Under the pieces are notes generated by a model. The model worked only from the letters and a program-made list of their open reading frames with translations, ran no database searches and had not been told where the DNA came from. Made by a program: the position numbers and the translations under genes. This document shows positions 37,302 through 47,553 of a DNA stretch of 64,000 nt, in pieces. Within the stretch, counting starts at the first letter, position 1. Every line of letters starts with the position of its first letter. The DNA is from Paenibacillus azoreducens (GTDB lineage: Bacteria > Bacillota > Bacilli > Paenibacillales > Paenibacillaceae). Location of the stretch: NCBI RefSeq assembly GCF_021654775.1, contig NZ_AP025343.1:7230001-7294000 (forward strand), in the 5' to 3' direction.

Positions 37302-39605
37302 ATGTTGCTTTACAAGGACAAGACGAGATCCGCCGAGGAAAGGGCCGAGCACTTGCTGGGCATGATGACCGTGGAAGAAAAGGTGGGTCAGCTGGTACAA
37401 CCGTTCGGCTGGCAAACCTATGATTATAAAAATGGCGTCGTGACATTGAAGGAAACTTTTAAACAGCAGGTGGAAAACGGCGGCATCGGATCCCTCTACG
37501 GGGTCCTGCGCGCCGATCCATGGACCGGTGTCACACTGGAAAACGGCCTTTCTGCAAGAGAAGGGGCAGAGGCCGTCAATCAAATTCAGCGTTACGCGGT
37601 GGAACATTCGCGTCTCGGCATTCCGATTCTGATCGGGGAAGAATGCTCGCATGGGCATATGGCGATCGACGGCACGGTATTCCCGGTTCCGCTGCTGCTT
37701 GGCAGCACCTGGAACGTGGATTTATACCGCGAAATGTGCCAGGCCGTAGCGAAGGAAACCCGCGCCCAGGGCGGAGCGGTAACTTATTCGCCGGTGCTTG
37801 ATGTCGTTCGCGACCCGCGTTGGGGACGGACGGAGGAGTGCTTTGCGGAAGACCCGTACCTGATCGGCGAGTTTGCCGCCGCTGCAGTGCATGGCCTTCA
37901 AGGGGAAAACCTGAACAGCGACAGCAGCGTAGCGGCAACGCTGAAGCATTTTGTTGGTTATGGCAGCTCCGAGGGAGGACGAAATGCCGGTCCGGTGCAT
38001 ATGGGCTGGCGTGAACTGCTGGAAGTGGATCTGTATCCATTCAAGAAGGCCGTCGAAGCCGGTGCGGCTTCGATTATGCCTGCTTATAACGAGATTGATG
38101 GAGTGCCATGCACAGTAAATACCGAACTGTTGAACGAAGTGTTGCGGAAACAGTGGGGATTCGACGGCATGGTGATCACCGATTGCGGGGCGATCAATAT
38201 GCTGGCTGCCGGACATGACGTCGCGGAAGATGGCCTTGACGCATCCGTACAAGCGATCGAAGCGGGAATCGATATGGAAATGTCCGGCGAAATGTTTGGA
38301 CGTTATTTGCTTGAGGCTTTAAACCAAGGACGGCTGGATATCGAAGTGCTGGACCGGGCGGTGCGCCATGTGCTGACCCTGAAATTCAAACTTGGTTTAT
38401 TCGAAAATCCCTATGTGGATTCGGATCGGGCCGAGCGCGTCATTGGCTGCGATGGCCACGTCGGGTTGGCGCGTAAGCTGGCAGAGGAAGGCATCGTGCT
38501 TCTCAAAAACGAAGACGGCGTTTTGCCGCTTGATGAACGCAGCGGCAAGATTGCGGTCATCGGACCAAATGCGGACTCCGGGTATAATCAATTAGGCGAT
38601 TATACGTCGCCGCAGCCGCCGGAAAAAGTAGCAACGGTTTTGAAGGGAATTCGGGCAAGGTTAGCGGAGGAGTCCGAGCGCGTGCTGTACGCACCGGGGT
38701 GTCGAATTAAAGGCGATGACCGCGAAGGATTTGAATACGCGCTCGCCTGTGCATCGCAGGCAGACACCGTCGTCATGGTAGTCGGCGGCTCCAGCGCCCG
38801 TGATTTCGGTGAAGGGACCATCGACCTCAGAACAGGGGCTTCCAAGGTTTCGGACAACTCCTGGAACGATATGGACTGCGGCGAAGGTATCGACCGCATG
38901 ACATTGGGGCTTGCTGGCGTGCAGCTCGAGTTGATGCAGGAAATTCATAAGCTGGGCAAACGCTTAATCGTCGTTTACATTAACGGTCGCCCTATAGCAG
39001 AACCATGGATTGACGAACATGCCGACGCGATTTTGGAAGCGTGGTACCCCGGGCAGGAGGGGGGACATGCCGTGGCTGGGATTTTGTTTGGAGACATCAA
39101 TCCATCCGGCCGGCTGACTGTATCCATTCCGAAGCATGTTGGACAGCTTCCCGTGTATTACAACGGCAAGCGGTCGCGCGGAAAGCGGTATTTGGAGGAA
39201 GACTCCAAAGCGCGTTATCCTTTTGGATATGGACTCAGTTACACGACGTATAACTATGACCGCCTCACGATAACCAAGGATTCCATTGCCGCAGACGAAT
39301 CGGCGGTCGTGTCGGTGGATGTAACCAACACTGGAAATATGGCCGGTGCGGAAGTTGTACAGCTTTACATTTCGGATGCTGTCAGCAAAGTTAGCCGGCC
39401 GCAGTTGGAACTGAAAGGGTTCGCCAAGGTGGAACTAGATCCGGGAGAAACCAAGACGGTTTCCTTTGAAATAGGAAAAGAGCAGCTGCAATACATTGGA
39501 CGGGACCTGAAACCTGTCGTAGAGCCGGGATTATTCCACATTCATATCGGAAGAAACGTGAACGATACGCTTAGTACGTCTTTGATTGTACAGGAGGAAG
39601 AATAA
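37302..39605 (+). CDS. Glycoside hydrolase family 3 protein
   Basis: This 767-residue cytoplasmic enzyme (no signal peptide) has a TIM-barrel domain with KHFVGYGSSEGGRN and the nucleophile region GMVITDCGAINML (about D294). Next comes the alpha/beta sandwich domain (LLKNEDGVLPLDERSGKIAVIGPNA, split by CASQADTVVMVVGG). The C-terminal fibronectin-III-like domain has YPFGYGLSYTTY and VVQLYI. This layout is that of beta-glucosidases and beta-xylosidases rather than NagZ-type hexosaminidases. The exact sugar is unknown. Its stop shares an A with the start of the GH38 gene. Confidence 0.9.
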   Translation: MLLYKDKTRSAEERAEHLLGMMTVEEKVGQLVQPFGWQTYDYKNGVVTLKETFKQQVENGGIGSLYGVLRADPWTGVTLENGLSAREGAEAVNQIQRYAVEHSRLGIPILIGEECSHGHMAIDGTVFPVPLLLGSTWNVDLYREMCQAVAKETRAQGGAVTYSPVLDVVRDPRWGRTEECFAEDPYLIGEFAAAAVHGLQGENLNSDSSVAATLKHFVGYGSSEGGRNAGPVHMGWRELLEVDLYPFKKAVEAGAASIMPAYNEIDGVPCTVNTELLNEVLRKQWGFDGMVITDCGAINMLAAGHDVAEDGLDASVQAIEAGIDMEMSGEMFGRYLLEALNQGRLDIEVLDRAVRHVLTLKFKLGLFENPYVDSDRAERVIGCDGHVGLARKLAEEGIVLLKNEDGVLPLDERSGKIAVIGPNADSGYNQLGDYTSPQPPEKVATVLKGIRARLAEESERVLYAPGCRIKGDDREGFEYALACASQADTVVMVVGGSSARDFGEGTIDLRTGASKVSDNSWNDMDCGEGIDRMTLGLAGVQLELMQEIHKLGKRLIVVYINGRPIAEPWIDEHADAILEAWYPGQEGGHAVAGILFGDINPSGRLTVSIPKHVGQLPVYYNGKRSRGKRYLEEDSKARYPFGYGLSYTTYNYDRLTITKDSIAADESAVVSVDVTNTGNMAGAEVVQLYISDAVSKVSRPQLELKGFAKVELDPGETKTVSFEIGKEQLQYIGRDLKPVVEPGLFHIHIGRNVNDTLSTSLIVQEEE

Positions 39606-42600
39606 TGGAACGGATCAGACGTTTTATTCGTGAACTTTCGGAAAACCAGTGGCTGGAGCAAATGGATTACGGTCTCTGGGATATTACGCGTTCTTATTAT
39701 AAGCTGCCTGGTGAATACGAGAATGAGGCATCTTATCCGGAAGGGTTGGCATTAAACCCATTTCCGAGTGTGCAGGGAACTACCTATTTTTTCAAAACCA
39801 AGCTGCAATTACCGGCCGAATGGACGCAAGAGCCATTTGGCCTTGTGTTCAATTCGGGCGGGGAGGGCTTGCTGCGCGTTAACGGGACTTCTTTTCAAGG
39901 ACTTGACCGCAACCACACATATGTTACGCTGGATCCAAGAGTTATCGGCGAATCCCCGGAGCTGGAGATCGAGTTGTTTGATCCTGTGCCTGAGCCTGTG
40001 GATCCACTAAATCAACAGGCCGTCATCAATCCGCCGATCACTTCAATCACAAGCCAATTCGTAAAGCCGAATTTCGCCGTGCAAAGTTTGATGTATACCG
40101 TAACGGTCGTTCGCGATTCCATCGCGCTGCTCCCGCAGGAGGATTTCCGCCGGGTGCGGCTAATGGAAGCGCTGTACAGGGCCATGGACCGATTCGTGAA
40201 TCTGGATCAGGCTTCGATCCGAGAAGGCAGCGAGATTAAACAAATCGAAGCTAGGTTAAGCCAGGAAGTCCGTGAAATCGGGGGGAACGCCGAAGGACTG
40301 GAGCATATGATCGGCCAATCGCATATCGATATTGCCTGGCTGTGGCCTGTGCGGGAAACGGTGCGGAAGGCAAGTAGAACGTTTTCGACCATCGACAGGC
40401 TGATGGCCGAATACCCGGAGTTCCGGTATGCGCAAAGCCAGCCGCTCCTGTTTGCTTTTTTGAAGGACAACGACCCCGAGCTGTTTGAGCGGGTGAAGGC
40501 GCGCGTTGCAGAAGGACGGTGGGAGCTTGTCGGCGGCATGTGGGTTGAACCGGACCTGAACCTTCCGAGCGGAGAGTCCCTGATCCGGCAGATGCTGTAT
40601 GGACAGCGCTTTTATTTGAAGGAGTTCGGAAAAACGTCGAATATCGAATGGCTGCCCGATACGTTCGGGTATTGCGCTTCGCTGCCGCAAATATTAAAAC
40701 ACGGCAAAGTGGAATATTTCATGACGACCAAGCTGGGCTGGAACGACACGAACTTGTTCCCGTACGATTTGTTCCGCTGGGTGGGGATCGATGGAACGCC
40801 GATTTTGTCTTATCTGAATCATGGCGTGAATGAAAACACGCTTCCGAAGGATATTCATGACCATTGGCAGTCTTACCGTGAAAAATCCAGACATAACGAG
40901 CAGATGCTGCTCTACGGGCATGGGGATGGCGGGGGCGGCGTGACCCGCGAAATGCTGGAATACGTCGACCGATCCGAACTGATGGTTGGACAACCCGCAA
41001 GCCGCTACAGCACAGCTTCGCAGTTTTTTGAGCAAATTGCCGAAGCAGATCCGGTGCTGCCAAATTGGCGGGGCGACCTGTATCTGGAACTGCACCGGGG
41101 CACCTATACGACCCATGCTCGCAACAAACGAAATAACCGTAAAGCAGAAGTATTGTACCGGGAAGCGGAGATATGGAATTCGCTGGCACGGCCGGACATG
41201 GATGCTTCGAAGCGGGAAGATGCGCTGCAGCAGCTGCATGAAGGCTGGAAGCTGATACTGTTAAACCAGTTCCACGATATCATTCCCGGATCTGCGATCA
41301 CCGAAACATACCATACTTCTGAGAAAGAATACAAAGAGATCTTTAGCAAAGGCGAAATGGGTCTTCGGAAAGGACTGGAGGCGATCGCGGCCGCGATCGA
41401 CACGACCCGCCATGAGGGAATACCATATGCCGTGTTCAACAGCCTGGGCTGGAGCCGCAGCGCCACGATTCGCATCGAAACGGAAGAGAGCGATTTGGCG
41501 GCTTATGATGAACATGGCTCGAAGCTTGAATCGGATCGGGTGAATGGAGGCCTTTCCGTCTATGTTCCGGAAGTTCCGGCATTCGGTTATAGAACTGTAT
41601 GGTTGAAGGCAGTTCCCGAAGAGGGCGCCATTCCAAAAACGCAAGATGCTGCGGCATTCGAGAATACGTGGGAAACCGCCTATTACGTTGTCCGTTTCAA
41701 TGAACGGGGCGAAATCGCAAGCCTGTTCGACAAAACGGCCGGTCGAGAGATCGTAAAACATGGTGAGCGGGCCAACCGATTCCACTTTTTCCATGACCGT
41801 CCGACCCTGTGGGATGCATGGGACATCGACGACCGATATGAACAGCAGCCGGCAGGGGAAGCAGAGCTGCTTGAGAAACGGCTGATTCTTTCCGGCCGCA
41901 CCAAGGATGTGCTCCGTTTCCGCTGGCGGATCGGCCAATCCGAAATTACGCAGGATATGATTTTTTATCATCATGATCCGCGGATCGATTTTGAAACGCA
42001 TGTCAGCTGGCATGAAGCACATAAGCTCCTGAAAGTAGGGTTCCCGATCGACGTGGTGACGGAAAAGGCAACCTTCGAAATTCCGTTTGGGTCTCTGGAA
42101 CGCGCCACGCACCGGAACACGAGCTGGGAGCAGGCACAGTACGAGGTATGCGGGCACCGCTTTGCGGATGTATCCGAGCATGGTTATGGCGTCAGCCTGC
42201 TGAACGACTGCAAATACGGCTATGACGTACAGGGCAGCACGATCCGTTTATCCTTGCTGCGAGCGCCAAAATGGCCGGATACGACAGCCGATATTGGCGA
42301 GCATGACTTTACGTATTCCCTGCTTCCGCATCAAGGTGACTGGAGAAATGCCCATACGGTCCGTTATGCGGCCGAATTGAACCATGAGATGCCTGTGCTG
42401 CCGTTAGAGACGGGCCAACCGGGAACGCGCCCGGCGGTGCAATCGCTGATATCCCTCGATAGCCGACATGTCGTGCTTGATACGGTAAAACCGGCGGAAG
42501 ACGGAAAAGGAATGATCCTGCGTTTCTATGAATCTTCCGGCGGCCGGGAGCAAGTAGAACTACAATGGCCGTATGCTTTCCAAGACGCATATCTTTCGAA

Positions 42601-42709
42601 TGCGCTTGAGGATCCGGTGCAGAAGCTGCAACCGGAAGAAGGCCGGTTGATGCTGTCATTCGCTCCGTACGAGATTAAAACGATCCTTCTCCGGCAGGCC
42701 GAATTATAG
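39605..42709 (+). CDS. Alpha-mannosidase, glycoside hydrolase family 38
   Basis: This 1034-residue enzyme has an N-terminal beta domain (1-230). The catalytic domain has zinc ligands H240 and D242 in IGQSHIDIAWLWP, the nucleophile D352 in WLPDTFGYCASLPQ, and a further zinc His about H557 in LNQFHDIIPGSAI. C-terminal beta domains follow. The layout and the HIDIAWLWP motif are those of the large Class II (vacuolar/cytosolic-like) bacterial alpha-mannosidases. No signal peptide is present, so it probably acts on imported oligosaccharide. Confidence 0.93.
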   Translation: MERIRRFIRELSENQWLEQMDYGLWDITRSYYKLPGEYENEASYPEGLALNPFPSVQGTTYFFKTKLQLPAEWTQEPFGLVFNSGGEGLLRVNGTSFQGLDRNHTYVTLDPRVIGESPELEIELFDPVPEPVDPLNQQAVINPPITSITSQFVKPNFAVQSLMYTVTVVRDSIALLPQEDFRRVRLMEALYRAMDRFVNLDQASIREGSEIKQIEARLSQEVREIGGNAEGLEHMIGQSHIDIAWLWPVRETVRKASRTFSTIDRLMAEYPEFRYAQSQPLLFAFLKDNDPELFERVKARVAEGRWELVGGMWVEPDLNLPSGESLIRQMLYGQRFYLKEFGKTSNIEWLPDTFGYCASLPQILKHGKVEYFMTTKLGWNDTNLFPYDLFRWVGIDGTPILSYLNHGVNENTLPKDIHDHWQSYREKSRHNEQMLLYGHGDGGGGVTREMLEYVDRSELMVGQPASRYSTASQFFEQIAEADPVLPNWRGDLYLELHRGTYTTHARNKRNNRKAEVLYREAEIWNSLARPDMDASKREDALQQLHEGWKLILLNQFHDIIPGSAITETYHTSEKEYKEIFSKGEMGLRKGLEAIAAAIDTTRHEGIPYAVFNSLGWSRSATIRIETEESDLAAYDEHGSKLESDRVNGGLSVYVPEVPAFGYRTVWLKAVPEEGAIPKTQDAAAFENTWETAYYVVRFNERGEIASLFDKTAGREIVKHGERANRFHFFHDRPTLWDAWDIDDRYEQQPAGEAELLEKRLILSGRTKDVLRFRWRIGQSEITQDMIFYHHDPRIDFETHVSWHEAHKLLKVGFPIDVVTEKATFEIPFGSLERATHRNTSWEQAQYEVCGHRFADVSEHGYGVSLLNDCKYGYDVQGSTIRLSLLRAPKWPDTTADIGEHDFTYSLLPHQGDWRNAHTVRYAAELNHEMPVLPLETGQPGTRPAVQSLISLDSRHVVLDTVKPAEDGKGMILRFYESSGGREQVELQWPYAFQDAYLSNALEDPVQKLQPEEGRLMLSFAPYEIKTILLRQAEL

Positions 42710-42781
42710 ATTTTTGGTGCGGGAAATGACATGTTTGTATATGAATACGATGTGTATTTTTTGCTATCATGCCGGCTGTTA

Positions 42782-42810
42782 TTGACTTAATTCGTGAACG
42801 ATAAGATAAT
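42782..42810 (+). promoter_or_regulatory. Predicted promoter of the GH125 gene
   Basis: There is a -35 TTGACT (42782-42787), a 17-bp spacer and a -10 GATAAT (42805-42810), 40 bp before the GH125 start. The 141-bp gap shows no terminator, so readthrough from the GH38 gene is also possible. Confidence 0.5.
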
Positions 42811-42850
42811 GCTATTATTTCATTTGCGCTTATAATGGAGGTTCTTCAAA

Positions 42851-44170
42851 ATGGAACAATTCAGATTGCCAAAAATACCTATGCCTAAGCTGGAACTGCC
42901 GCAGGCAATCCAGGACGTAATCAAAGAAGCGGAGCAAAAGCTGGCGCATCGGCCCAAGCTTTTGCAGCTGTTCAAGAACTGTTTCCCGAATACGCTGGAA
43001 ACGACAACGAAACTTATGGAGGACGGCACGACTTTTGTCATTACGGGCGACATCCCGGCCTCTTGGCTGCGCGACTCCGTGGAGCAGGTTATTCACTATG
43101 TGCCATTTGCCAAAGAAGACGCTGACTTGCAGCGTATTATCGGCGGCCTGATCAAACGGCATGTCAACTATGTGCTGATCGATCCATATGCTAACGCCTT
43201 TAATGAATCGGCCAATGACTGGCATTGGAATACGACCGATCAGACCGAAATGTCCCCTTGGGTGTGGGAGCGCAAATTTGAGATTGATTCCCTTTGCTTT
43301 GTCATCCGTCTGGCCTACATGTATTGGAAAGAGACGGAACTTACGGATATATTCGACGCCAATTTCAAAAAGGCTTTGCGGACCATTATTGACGTATTTA
43401 AGACCGAGCAGCATCATTTCGAAAAATCTCCTTACCGCTTTACCCGGAACAACGGCATTCTATGCGATTCGCTGCGCAATAATGGACTCGGCATGCCGGT
43501 CAACTACACAGGCATGATCTGGTCGGGCTTCCGTTCCAGCGACGATGCATGCGATTTCCATTACAACATTCCGGGCAATATGTTTGCGGTTGTGGCTCTG
43601 CGCCAAATGCAGGAGTTCGCCGAATGGGTATTCCGCGATATGGAGCTGCTTGAGGAGCTTAAGGAACTTGAGATCGAAGTTAATCATGGTATTCAGCTGT
43701 ACGGAATTTACCGCCATCCTGAATTCGGACCGATTTACGCTTATGAAACGGACGGATTCGGCAACTACTGCCTGATGGATGACGCGGGTACGCCAGGACT
43801 GATGTCTATCCCTTATCTGGGGTATACGACGGCTGATGATCCAATCTATCAAAATACAAGACGGTTTGCGCTGAGCAAAGAAAATCCGTTCTATTTCGAA
43901 GGAAAAGCGGCTAAAGGCATCGGCAGCCCGCATACGCCGGAGGATTATATCTGGCATATGGCATTGTCCATGCAGGGGCTGACTGCGCAAACGGCTGAAG
44001 AAAAACTGGAAATGATCGCGATGCTGGAAGCTACCGACGCGGACACGGGTTATATGCATGAAGGTTTCCATGCCGACGACCCGACGATTTTCACGCGGAA
44101 ATGGTTCGCGTGGTCCAATAGCCTCTTCTCCCAGCTGGTGTATAAAGCAATGAAGGAAGGTTTTCTATGA
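42851..44170 (+). CDS. Exo-alpha-1,6-mannosidase, glycoside hydrolase family 125
   Basis: This 439-residue protein of GH125 (formerly DUF1237) has the (alpha/alpha)6-barrel signatures GDIPASWLRDSVEQV, NDWHWNTTDQTEMSPWVWER, GLGMPVNYTGMIWSGFRSSDD and DPTIFTRKWFAWSNSLF. Characterised members remove non-reducing terminal alpha-1,6-mannose by inversion. There is no signal peptide. It starts at an ATG with GGAGG upstream. Its last four bases overlap the start of the next gene. Confidence 0.93.
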   Translation: MEQFRLPKIPMPKLELPQAIQDVIKEAEQKLAHRPKLLQLFKNCFPNTLETTTKLMEDGTTFVITGDIPASWLRDSVEQVIHYVPFAKEDADLQRIIGGLIKRHVNYVLIDPYANAFNESANDWHWNTTDQTEMSPWVWERKFEIDSLCFVIRLAYMYWKETELTDIFDANFKKALRTIIDVFKTEQHHFEKSPYRFTRNNGILCDSLRNNGLGMPVNYTGMIWSGFRSSDDACDFHYNIPGNMFAVVALRQMQEFAEWVFRDMELLEELKELEIEVNHGIQLYGIYRHPEFGPIYAYETDGFGNYCLMDDAGTPGLMSIPYLGYTTADDPIYQNTRRFALSKENPFYFEGKAAKGIGSPHTPEDYIWHMALSMQGLTAQTAEEKLEMIAMLEATDADTGYMHEGFHADDPTIFTRKWFAWSNSLFSQLVYKAMKEGFL

Positions 44171-47100
44171 GGCAAAAAATCATTATTTTATGCGATCCTG
44201 ATTTCCCGGCGGCGGGTACGCTCCCGCCGGCAGGGGCTTTCAAGGAAGCTGCCGGAGTCAAGGCCGTACATGCAGGGGAGCTGGCGGAAGCGCTTCGCGG
44301 TCTGGATCACGGCTGTTTCGTCAATTTGCATGCCCCGTACTTCCCGAAATCGGCATGGACCGAAATCTCCGCCTTTTTGCATAGGGGAGGCAGTATGATC
44401 AGCGCGGGGGGAGCGCCGTTTAAATACCCGGTTGCGCTGGAAAACGGCGTTTACAGCCCCGAAGTGGAACAAACGGCTTACCATCAGGAGCTGTATATTC
44501 ATGAAGCGCTGCGGGTAGATACATCCAAAGTAGCTTCCCTTACAGTTTTCGACAGCATTCCGCTGCTTCAAGGCCAGGAAAAGCTGTTTGAACTGGCGGA
44601 TGTCTGGAATTTGGTGCCGCATACAACCAAAAGCAGCGATTTGCCGCATCAGATGGGCTCTGTCGGTCCGATGAGCACGCAGATTTATCCGCTGCTGAGA
44701 GGCGTCAGCCATGAGGGGCGAGATATTGCCGCTCCGGTTGTTTTATGGGAGAATTCCCGCGTTACCTTTGCCGGCTCGCGCTGGATGTTTATTTTCCTGC
44801 CGTTGACGGAAGCTTTTTGGCAGGGCGGCGGCGCATCTCATTTAACCGCCTGGGCGCGTTTTTGCGCGAAAGGGGTTACGGAGCTGTCGCTGAAGCCGAA
44901 TTATGCTTCTTATGAAGCCGGCGAGCATGCCGTGCTTACTTTGCAGACGCAAATTTTGCAGCGCGGGGAGTCCCGCGGGCTCGCTCCTGAAAAATGGAGT
45001 TTTGAGCTTGAAGTCCGTCATGACGGAGGAAGCGGGGAAACCTGGAACCATCAAGTCGAGACGCTGGTTACCAAAGAACAGAATTTTGTCCGTATTCCGG
45101 TTCCGCTTGCAATAGAAAGCGGGTTGTACCGGGTCGTTTGCCGCGCTGCCGGGCCGGATGGCGAGGTACGCGTGTTGCGCCATGGCTTCTGGGGACGTGA
45201 CGATCGGCTTTTGGCTGAAGGTACGCCTATTGGCCGCAGCCGCGACTACTTTATCAAGGATGGGCGGCCTTTGCCTGTCGTAGGCATGACGTACATGACT
45301 TCGGATGTGGCACGGAAGTTTCTGTTCCTGCCGAATGTGGATGTCTGGGAGCGGGACATGGCCCAAATGGCCAAAGCCGGCATCAACTGGATTCGTACGG
45401 GGATCTGGACGGCATACCGGAATATTATGCAGGTTGACGGGCACGCATCGGAGGAAGTGCTGCGCGCCATCGATGCTTTCTTCCTGACAGCCAAACGCCA
45501 TAATCTGCAAGTGACCTTTACGTTCTTCTCTTTTACGCCGGAAACATGGGAAGGATTGAACCCTTACCTTGACCCGCAAAGCGTAGAGGCGCAGAAACGA
45601 TTTATCCGCAGCATTGTCAGCCGCCATACGGAAACAAAGCATGTGGATTGGGATTTGATCAACGAACCGTCGATGTTTGATCCGCCGCGTATTTTCTCGG
45701 ATGGTCCGCGGTCAGCGCGAGATCCGTTTGAACGTCAAGCTTTCATTAAGTGGCTTGAAAACCGGCATGGCAGCATCCGCAAACTGCAGGAAGCCTGGAA
45801 TATGTCGCCGGATCAGCTGCCGGATTTCGCATCGGCAACCATTCCAGAGGCCGAAGAGATCAATTTCGATGTACAGGACATGCATAAGGCGAAAAAAGGT
45901 ACCAGATGGTTGGATTATTGTCTGTTCTCAATGGATATGCATAATGTCTGGGCAGAACAGCTTGTGGGCACCATTAAGGAGTTATGCCCGGATCATTTGG
46001 TTACGGTCGGCCAGGATGAGGCGCTGGGCGCCCAACGTCCTTCACCGTTTTTCTATGAAAAGGTGGTGGACTATACGACGGTGCATTCCTGGTGGCTTAA
46101 TGATTATTTGGTTTGGGACGGCATTTTCGCCAAAACGCCGGACAAGCCGAACCTGATTCAGGAAACGGGCATTATGTACGTCGAAACGCCGGATGGACGC
46201 GCCAAACGCTCGGAAGCGGAGCTGCGGAACATCCTGGAACGGAAATACGCCTATGCTTTCTCCACAGGAGGAGCTGGAGCAATCCACTGGGTTTGGAACA
46301 CGAATTTTTATATGGACAACGCCAACGAGTCGCATATCGGCGCACTGCGGGCGGATGGAACGGAGAAGCCTGAAGCGGACGTATCCTATGACTTTGGCCG
46401 CTTCATCGCGCAAAGCCGTGATTTGTTTACGAACCGTGAGTTGGAGGAGATCGTTGCCGTTTTCCCGTATTCGAATGACTTCTCGAATCGTGCTTTGGCA
46501 TTCCAATCTACAACGCGGTTGACGCGCCTTCTGTCGTACGATCTGAAGCTGCCGTTCAGAGCTGCATCCGAATATCATCTGGATTCGCTGCGGCAGCAAA
46601 CGCCAAAGCTGATCATCGTGCCGAGCCCGCATAACATGGACAGCAAAGCGCTGGATGAACTGCTTGAGCTTGTGAAGGAATCCGGCTCGACACTGCTGGC
46701 TACGGGGCCTCTGGGCATTGATGCTTACTGGCGTTCAAGCGACCGGCTTGATGGCGTACTCGGCAAGCGCAAGCTGGTTAACGTCCGCAGAGAAGAAATG
46801 CTCGGCCTGAACGGGCGCGTTCTGCCGGTGTCCTTCGGAAACCGCCGGATTGCGGAAGTGGCCAAAGAAATCCCGGCAGAGGCCGAAGGAACGAACGGCT
46901 TCATGGATGAAGTCGTGGATGTGCCGCTCGGCAAAGGCCGCTTGATTTGGAGCAGCCTTCCGCTTGAGCTGAACGGCCGCGATGAAGCCATTATCGAATT
47001 GTACCGCTATGCGGCTGCTGCAGCGGGTGTGGAGCAGGATATGCAGTGGATCGCCGGCGGAGAGCTTCCGGGCGTATATGGACGGAAATTAAGCTTTAAA

Positions 47101-47322
47101 GACGGCAGTCTCTTCGTGTTTGTGTCCGAGTTCGGCTGGGACGCCCCGGTACAGGTTAAGGATCCGCAAACCGGAGCTTCCTACAGCTTTATGCTGGAAA
47201 GCGACCGCAGCGTCTTGTTTACCGCTGACCGCAATGGACGGATTACGGCCGTGTATCGTCCGGATGAAGTCCAAATTAAGGTAGAAGGCGTTAAAGAGGT
47301 TGTTCAAAAAGTTCGCTTTTGA
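44167..47322 (+). CDS. Large clan GH-A-like glycoside hydrolase (GH5/GH42-like), family unclear
   Basis: This 1051-residue cytoplasmic protein has an N-terminal Rossmann-like, GATase1-type domain (about 1-230) and a beta-sandwich (about 235-350). The TIM-barrel catalytic domain (about 360-750) opens VVGMTYMTSD. The presumed acid/base is E500 in DWDLINEPSM and the nucleophile E666 in LIQETGIMY. A second Rossmann-like domain (about 770-900, KLIIVPSPHNMDSKAL) resembles the GH42 trimerisation domain, and a small beta domain follows. I cannot place it in a CAZy family. With two alpha-mannosidase families around it, a beta-mannosidase or beta-galactosidase role is a reasonable guess. It is coupled to GH125 by an ATGA overlap. 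Confidence 0.75.
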   Translation: MRQKIIILCDPDFPAAGTLPPAGAFKEAAGVKAVHAGELAEALRGLDHGCFVNLHAPYFPKSAWTEISAFLHRGGSMISAGGAPFKYPVALENGVYSPEVEQTAYHQELYIHEALRVDTSKVASLTVFDSIPLLQGQEKLFELADVWNLVPHTTKSSDLPHQMGSVGPMSTQIYPLLRGVSHEGRDIAAPVVLWENSRVTFAGSRWMFIFLPLTEAFWQGGGASHLTAWARFCAKGVTELSLKPNYASYEAGEHAVLTLQTQILQRGESRGLAPEKWSFELEVRHDGGSGETWNHQVETLVTKEQNFVRIPVPLAIESGLYRVVCRAAGPDGEVRVLRHGFWGRDDRLLAEGTPIGRSRDYFIKDGRPLPVVGMTYMTSDVARKFLFLPNVDVWERDMAQMAKAGINWIRTGIWTAYRNIMQVDGHASEEVLRAIDAFFLTAKRHNLQVTFTFFSFTPETWEGLNPYLDPQSVEAQKRFIRSIVSRHTETKHVDWDLINEPSMFDPPRIFSDGPRSARDPFERQAFIKWLENRHGSIRKLQEAWNMSPDQLPDFASATIPEAEEINFDVQDMHKAKKGTRWLDYCLFSMDMHNVWAEQLVGTIKELCPDHLVTVGQDEALGAQRPSPFFYEKVVDYTTVHSWWLNDYLVWDGIFAKTPDKPNLIQETGIMYVETPDGRAKRSEAELRNILERKYAYAFSTGGAGAIHWVWNTNFYMDNANESHIGALRADGTEKPEADVSYDFGRFIAQSRDLFTNRELEEIVAVFPYSNDFSNRALAFQSTTRLTRLLSYDLKLPFRAASEYHLDSLRQQTPKLIIVPSPHNMDSKALDELLELVKESGSTLLATGPLGIDAYWRSSDRLDGVLGKRKLVNVRREEMLGLNGRVLPVSFGNRRIAEVAKEIPAEAEGTNGFMDEVVDVPLGKGRLIWSSLPLELNGRDEAIIELYRYAAAAAGVEQDMQWIAGGELPGVYGRKLSFKDGSLFVFVSEFGWDAPVQVKDPQTGASYSFMLESDRSVLFTADRNGRITAVYRPDEVQIKVEGVKEVVQKVRF

Positions 47323-47361
47323 ATCGAGGCCAATCAAAGATGAGCGACCAACGATTCAACG

Positions 47362-47425
47362 GTAGGTTTTCTTGCGATATAGAATTTCATCAGCGTAGCT
47401 AGATAACGAATAAATTCTATATCTA
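47362..47425 (+). repeat. Fragment of the 111-bp repeat family
   Basis: TTTTCTTGCGATATA is identical to the 3' half of the tandem unit at 4636-4857. Here GATATAGAATTT (47376-47387) and AAATTCTATATC (47412-47423) make a perfect 12-bp inverted repeat in place of the GATATAAG/CTTATATC arms. Confidence 0.6.
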
Positions 47426-47522
47426 ACACGAAGTGAATCAAGAGGCGGAAATCAATCAATGTTTGGAATTGTCAGGTAATCGGGCATTTTGTCCAAGTGT
47501 AAAAATGAGCATTTCCGAGTTA

Positions 47523-47553
47523 AACAAATGTCCACCCATAGTGGACATTTGTT
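47523..47553. terminator. Perfect 13-bp hairpin, possible terminator
   Basis: AACAAATGTCCAC-ccata-GTGGACATTTGTT lies 200 bp after the GH-A-like gene. The 3' flank CTAATA is not a real T-tract, so it may be a weak terminator or an mRNA stabiliser. Confidence 0.45.
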
